From Bacteroidota bacterium (GTDB taxonomy: Bacteria > Bacteroidota > Ignavibacteria > UBA10030 > UBA6906), in contig JAUQWO010000046.1 of assembly GCA_030835135.1 (NCBI GenBank), positions 124,001 to 188,000 of the forward strand: 64,000 nucleotides of DNA, written 5' to 3'. Under the pieces are notes generated by a model. It had not been told where the DNA came from. It ran no database searches and saw only the letters and a program-made list of their open reading frames with translations. The translations under genes were made by a program, and so were the position numbers. Shown here one piece after another: positions 61,336 to 64,000 of the stretch; position 1 is the first letter of the stretch, and every line of letters starts with the position of its first letter.

Positions 61336-62345
61336 CAGTGCGTCCCTCCCGCCGCAGCATGCAGCAGCGCCGACGCACGGAGTTCCGCCGGACGGATCGG
61401 CACGATGCCTACAGCTCCAACAACGACCCCGCTCGCGCAGTTCGCCAGGGTGCAGGCCGTGCGCATCGGGGCGCCGCTCGCGAGGGCCATGGTCAGCGTC
61501 GCGATCACCGTATCTCCCGCCCCCGAGACATCCTGCACATTCGTGGCCACGGTGGGCGTATGGGTGATGGTGCCATCGGCCTCGAACAACGTCATGCCGT
61601 CCTCGCCGCGCGTGAGCAGCACGTTCTCCGCACGCAACACATCGAGCAGCTGCCTGCCGGCACGCTCGATGTCCTGCACGGTGCGAAGCCGTCCGCCCAG
61701 TGCCTCTTCCGCCTCACGGCGGTTCGGCTTGAACACGGTCACGTTCCGGTACTCCAGAAAGTTGTCGAATTTCGGGTCCACCGTCACCGGCACCGTGTGC
61801 TCCCGGGCCAGGGTGATGATCTCCTCGATCAGCTCCTTGCTCAGCACTCCTTTATTATAGTCTTCGAGCACGATCCCGTCGAGCTGCGCGATCTCGGCCC
61901 GCAGGACCTTCATCATCGCCGCGCGGAGCGCGGGCGTGCACGGGAGTTTCGACTCATTGTCGATCCGCACCACATGCTGGCTCTGCGCGATGACGCGCGT
62001 CTTGATCGTCGTCGGCCGCGCACCGTCGCGGATGATGCCGTGTGTCGGGAATCCCTGCTCCCGCACCAGATCGACAAGGATGCCGCCCGTGTGATCGTCA
62101 CCGATCAACCCGACCAGCACCGGCACGCCGCCGAGCGCGTGGATGTTGTTCGCGACGTTCGCCGCGCCGCCGAGTCGCGTGGATTCCGACTCCACCTCCA
62201 CTACCGGCACCGGGGCCTCGGGGGAAACGCGCCGCACCGCGCCCCAGGTATAATGGTCGACCATCAGGTCGCCCAGGACGGCGATCTTCTTCCCCGCGAA
62301 CCTTGCGAGGATCGTATCAAGTTCTTGTTCAGTGAATGTGGTCAT
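61335..62345 (-). CDS. rfaE1: D-glycero-beta-D-manno-heptose-7-phosphate kinase
   Basis: The start is the ATG at 62345 (336 residues). This PfkB-family kinase has an N-terminal GDLMVDHYTWG, the sugar-binding ESTRLGGAANVANNI segment, IVLEDYNKGVLS, and the catalytic anion-hole motif DVSGAGDTVIA near 255-265. It phosphorylates heptose-7-phosphate at C1, the step before RfaE2. The paired rfaE1-rfaE2 genes imply an LPS inner core with heptose. Confidence 0.94.
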   Translation of the reverse strand: MTTFTEQELDTILARFAGKKIAVLGDLMVDHYTWGAVRRVSPEAPVPVVEVESESTRLGGAANVANNIHALGGVPVLVGLIGDDHTGGILVDLVREQGFPTHGIIRDGARPTTIKTRVIAQSQHVVRIDNESKLPCTPALRAAMMKVLRAEIAQLDGIVLEDYNKGVLSKELIEEIITLAREHTVPVTVDPKFDNFLEYRNVTVFKPNRREAEEALGGRLRTVQDIERAGRQLLDVLRAENVLLTRGEDGMTLFEADGTITHTPTVATNVQDVSGAGDTVIATLTMALASGAPMRTACTLANCASGVVVGAVGIVPIRPAELRASALLHAAAGGTH

Positions 62346-62394
62346 AAGGCTCTGCAATCAATATAGAGATGCCGGCTGCCAGACGCAAGAAGGG

Positions 62395-62955
62395 CTATTT
62401 CAACACGGGGATCAACATCCGCACGAGATGGTCCACCGTCAACCCCAGCCGCTGCTCGTCCGCGAACACGATGATATCCGCCTGCTCGTACAACGGCTCC
62501 CTCCGCTTGAACAGCGCCATCATCCGCTCCCGCAGCGCGGCTTCGGGGAGGCGATCCCCATGCTCATCCATGAGGAGCGGACGGTCGGTCTTGTGTTGCA
62601 GCCGTTTGAGGAGCTCGTCCGGAGGCACCTTCAGATAGATGAGAATGCCGGAGCGGGCGATGCTCGCCATCGCCGCGGGTTCGGCCAGCGTCCCACCGCC
62701 GAGCGCGACCACCATCTTTTCGTGCAGCGCGAGATCTTCCAGCACTGCAAGCTCTTCACGCCGGAAGAATGTCTCGCCCTCCTCCTGAAAGATGCGCTTC
62801 ACTGACCTGTTGTTGCGCTGTTCGATGAGCCGGTCAAGGTCGGCGAACTGATAGCCGATGGAGTTCGCAAGGATGGGGCCGATGGTGCTCTTGCCGCATC
62901 CCATGAACCCGGTGAGGAAGATCCTGCCTTTGCGCGGACGCAGATCCGTGGTCAT
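62395..62955 (-). CDS. aroK: Shikimate kinase
   Basis: The start is the ATG at 62955, overlapping the methyltransferase stop by ATGA, giving 186 residues, normal for AroK. Motifs are the Walker A loop LTGFMGCGKSTIG near 17, the substrate Asp in FADLDRLIE near 38, VVALGGGT near 88, and the lid Arg in KTDRPLL near 125. It phosphorylates shikimate in the aromatic amino acid route. A 49-bp gap separates it from rfaE1. Confidence 0.95.
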   Translation of the reverse strand: MTTDLRPRKGRIFLTGFMGCGKSTIGPILANSIGYQFADLDRLIEQRNNRSVKRIFQEEGETFFRREELAVLEDLALHEKMVVALGGGTLAEPAAMASIARSGILIYLKVPPDELLKRLQHKTDRPLLMDEHGDRLPEAALRERMMALFKRREPLYEQADIIVFADEQRLGLTVDHLVRMLIPVLK

Positions 62956-63677
62956 GCTGCACCTGCGGAACGGAGGCGGGCAACCCGCACGGTGGAGGTC
63001 CTGCCGCGACGTTCGACGGTGCGTCCATCGACGTCCACATGCCAGCCATCCTGCGCCGCCAGTGCGAAGAAGTCCTGTCCGAGCGTGCGGTCGGGTTCGG
63101 CAAGCCACGCTTCTCCATGCTCGCCGACCGTTGCGCGGAGACAGGCAAGCAGCGGGAGAAAATTGCGCCGCTCATACACGATGTCCGCGCCGAGCACGAC
63201 ATCGTGCACACCGAACTCTTCCGGCGCGCGCCAGTCGCCCGTGCGGAAGGTACACCGGGCGAACTCCGGGGCGGTCAGGTTCTCGCGCGCATTCCATGCG
63301 GCGAACGCCATCGCATCCTCCTCATGGTCCGAGAAGAGCACGCGGGCGCCGGCTGCCGCCGCACACACGCCGGTGAGCCCGAGTCCGCACCCGAGATCGA
63401 GCACGCGCTTGCCCGCAAGGTCCGGCGACGCGAGGCAACGTTCCGCCAGGACGAGCGCGGACGTCCAGAGCTCGGCCCAGTACGGCAGACGTTCATCGAT
63501 GGCGAATGTTGCCGGCGTGATGGCGTCGAGAAGCACATTGGGATCGCGCACGGTCAGGACCCGGAAGGAGCGTCCACCGATGCGGTGGTCGCCGATGACC
63601 GTATCGAAGCGGGAGCGGATGTCCCGGAAGGTATCGTCAGAAACTGTATGCTGCTCCAAGCTGAATGACCATCCCAT
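62952..63677 (-). CDS. SAM-dependent methyltransferase (methyltransferase-16-like)
   Basis: I place the start at the ATG at 63677 (241 residues), which overlaps the outer-membrane gene upstream by 41 bp; a TTG at 63659 is the alternative. The sequence fits the family that includes eukaryotic protein-lysine methyltransferases: LPYWAELWTSALVLAERCL near 64, the SAM loop VLDLGCGLGLTGVCAAAAGARVLFSD near 92, and VVLGADIVYERRNFLPLL near 160. The substrate is unknown, possibly a protein Lys. It is coupled to aroK. Confidence 0.82.
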   Translation of the reverse strand: MGWSFSLEQHTVSDDTFRDIRSRFDTVIGDHRIGGRSFRVLTVRDPNVLLDAITPATFAIDERLPYWAELWTSALVLAERCLASPDLAGKRVLDLGCGLGLTGVCAAAAGARVLFSDHEEDAMAFAAWNARENLTAPEFARCTFRTGDWRAPEEFGVHDVVLGADIVYERRNFLPLLACLRATVGEHGEAWLAEPDRTLGQDFFALAAQDGWHVDVDGRTVERRGRTSTVRVARLRSAGAA

Positions 63678-64000
63678 CCGAATGAATACGTGACTCCAGT
63701 GGCCTGGCGGGAAGTGTGACCTGTGTGGCGCCATAGCGGACGGATGGCGTGGCGAAGACATTGGTCGTTGCGAACTGCGCATCGCGGAATTTCAATTCCG
63801 CGGACAGCGAGAACGCCCCGGTGAACCGGTATCCGACACCGCCGAGGACATGGATGCCGTACCCCGGACGCGAGAGTGTGGTCACGGCTGTGGCACCCGC
63901 AAGCGCATACTGCCGCTCGCCGAAGTACACACCCGCCCCTCCCCCCATGAACACGCCGAACGCGCCGTCCGTGATCGGGATGTGAAAGTACCCTGTCACC
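63637..64000 (-). CDS. Outer-membrane beta-barrel protein, C-terminal part
   Basis: The frame enters from the right edge of the window, and about 120 C-terminal residues are visible. They show alternating beta-strand patterns with Gly-rich turns (FGVFMGGGAGVYFG, YGIHVLGGVGYRFTGAFSLSAELKFRDAQF) and end in IQLGAAYSF, the terminal Phe typical of BAM-assembled barrels. The N-terminus lies outside the window. Its last 41 bp overlap the methyltransferase gene. Confidence 0.75.
   Translation of the reverse strand, partial: VTGYFHIPITDGAFGVFMGGGAGVYFGERQYALAGATAVTTLSRPGYGIHVLGGVGYRFTGAFSLSAELKFRDAQFATTNVFATPSVRYGATQVTLPARPLESRIHSDGMVIQLGAAYSF

Overview
The window is high-GC chromosomal DNA from a Gram-negative bacterium. 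It shows outer-membrane barrels, a TamB-like protein, LPS heptose genes (rfaE1/rfaE2), lipoproteins and signal peptides. I infer a member of the FCB (Bacteroidota/Ignavibacteriota/Chlorobiota) assemblage. Families I associate with that group are present (DUF6051-like, probable DUF4905, GxGYxYP, GlmU-like nucleotidyltransferase, barrel proteins ending in Phe), and the one tRNA does not encode its CCA end. No rRNA or ribosomal-protein gene allows a firm placement. I see no phage, insertion sequence, integrase or CRISPR array. Coding density is very high, and ATGA, GTGA or TGATG stop/start overlaps are common.

Layout. 1-320: start of an outer-membrane protein. 338-6274 (-): CNNM/CorC-type membrane protein, secreted GH13 glycosidase, two tandem HGSNAT/DUF1624-like acyltransferases, and a stand-alone receiver protein. 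6330-9381 (-): hpnC-hpnD-hpnE, farnesyl-PP to squalene. 9467-14678 (+): tRNA(CAT), tilS, hpt, ftsH, a dolichol-kinase-like lipid kinase and a deoxyribosyltransferase-like protein; tilS-hpt-ftsH is a widely conserved order. 14694-17634 (-): an unrecognised 513-residue protein, an SDR oxidoreductase and a DUF6265-like secreted protein. 17839-20771 (-): YtcJ-type amidohydrolase and APC permease. 20849-22096 (+): GlmU-like sugar nucleotidyltransferase. 22224-28896 (-): a four-gene secreted cluster with two GxGYxYP proteins, a GH43-like propeller and a serine hydrolase. 29038-34751 (-): UroD/MtaA-like protein, rhomboid protease, small membrane proteins, DUF6051-like hydrolase and a NarI-HdrD-like iron-sulfur protein. 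35084-39202 (-): radA, an MTA/SAH deaminase, rdgB and a DUF4905-like protein, all joined by 4-nt overlaps. 39510-41291 (+): GHL10 glycosidase. 41288-44722 (-): promoter, structured leader with a small peptide gene, cimA and a degenerate leuA-like gene. 44732-48433 (-): a TPAT transporter (tatT-dctP-dctQ-dctM), divergent from an OmpR/histidine kinase pair (48530-50678, +). 50835-64000 (-): a protease/propeller/outer-membrane-barrel fusion, RNase R, TamB-like protein, rfaE2, rfaE1, aroK, a methyltransferase and the end of another outer-membrane protein.

The signals I consider most worth following are: (1) a LeuA-like protein beside cimA whose catalytic Arg, metal-binding Asp and both metal-binding His are replaced; (2) the 5' leader of cimA, with a consensus promoter, a 48-codon leader peptide and mutually exclusive hairpins that could hide the cimA Shine-Dalgarno; (3) a family of palindromic intergenic repeats at two loci; (4) several promoters whose -10 box lies 5-9 nt before the start codon, implying leaderless mRNAs, with tilS possibly made near-leaderless by tRNA 3' processing; (5) a HExxH protease/TolB-like propeller/Omp85-like barrel fusion. 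All functional assignments rest on motif recognition by eye. No database search was run.
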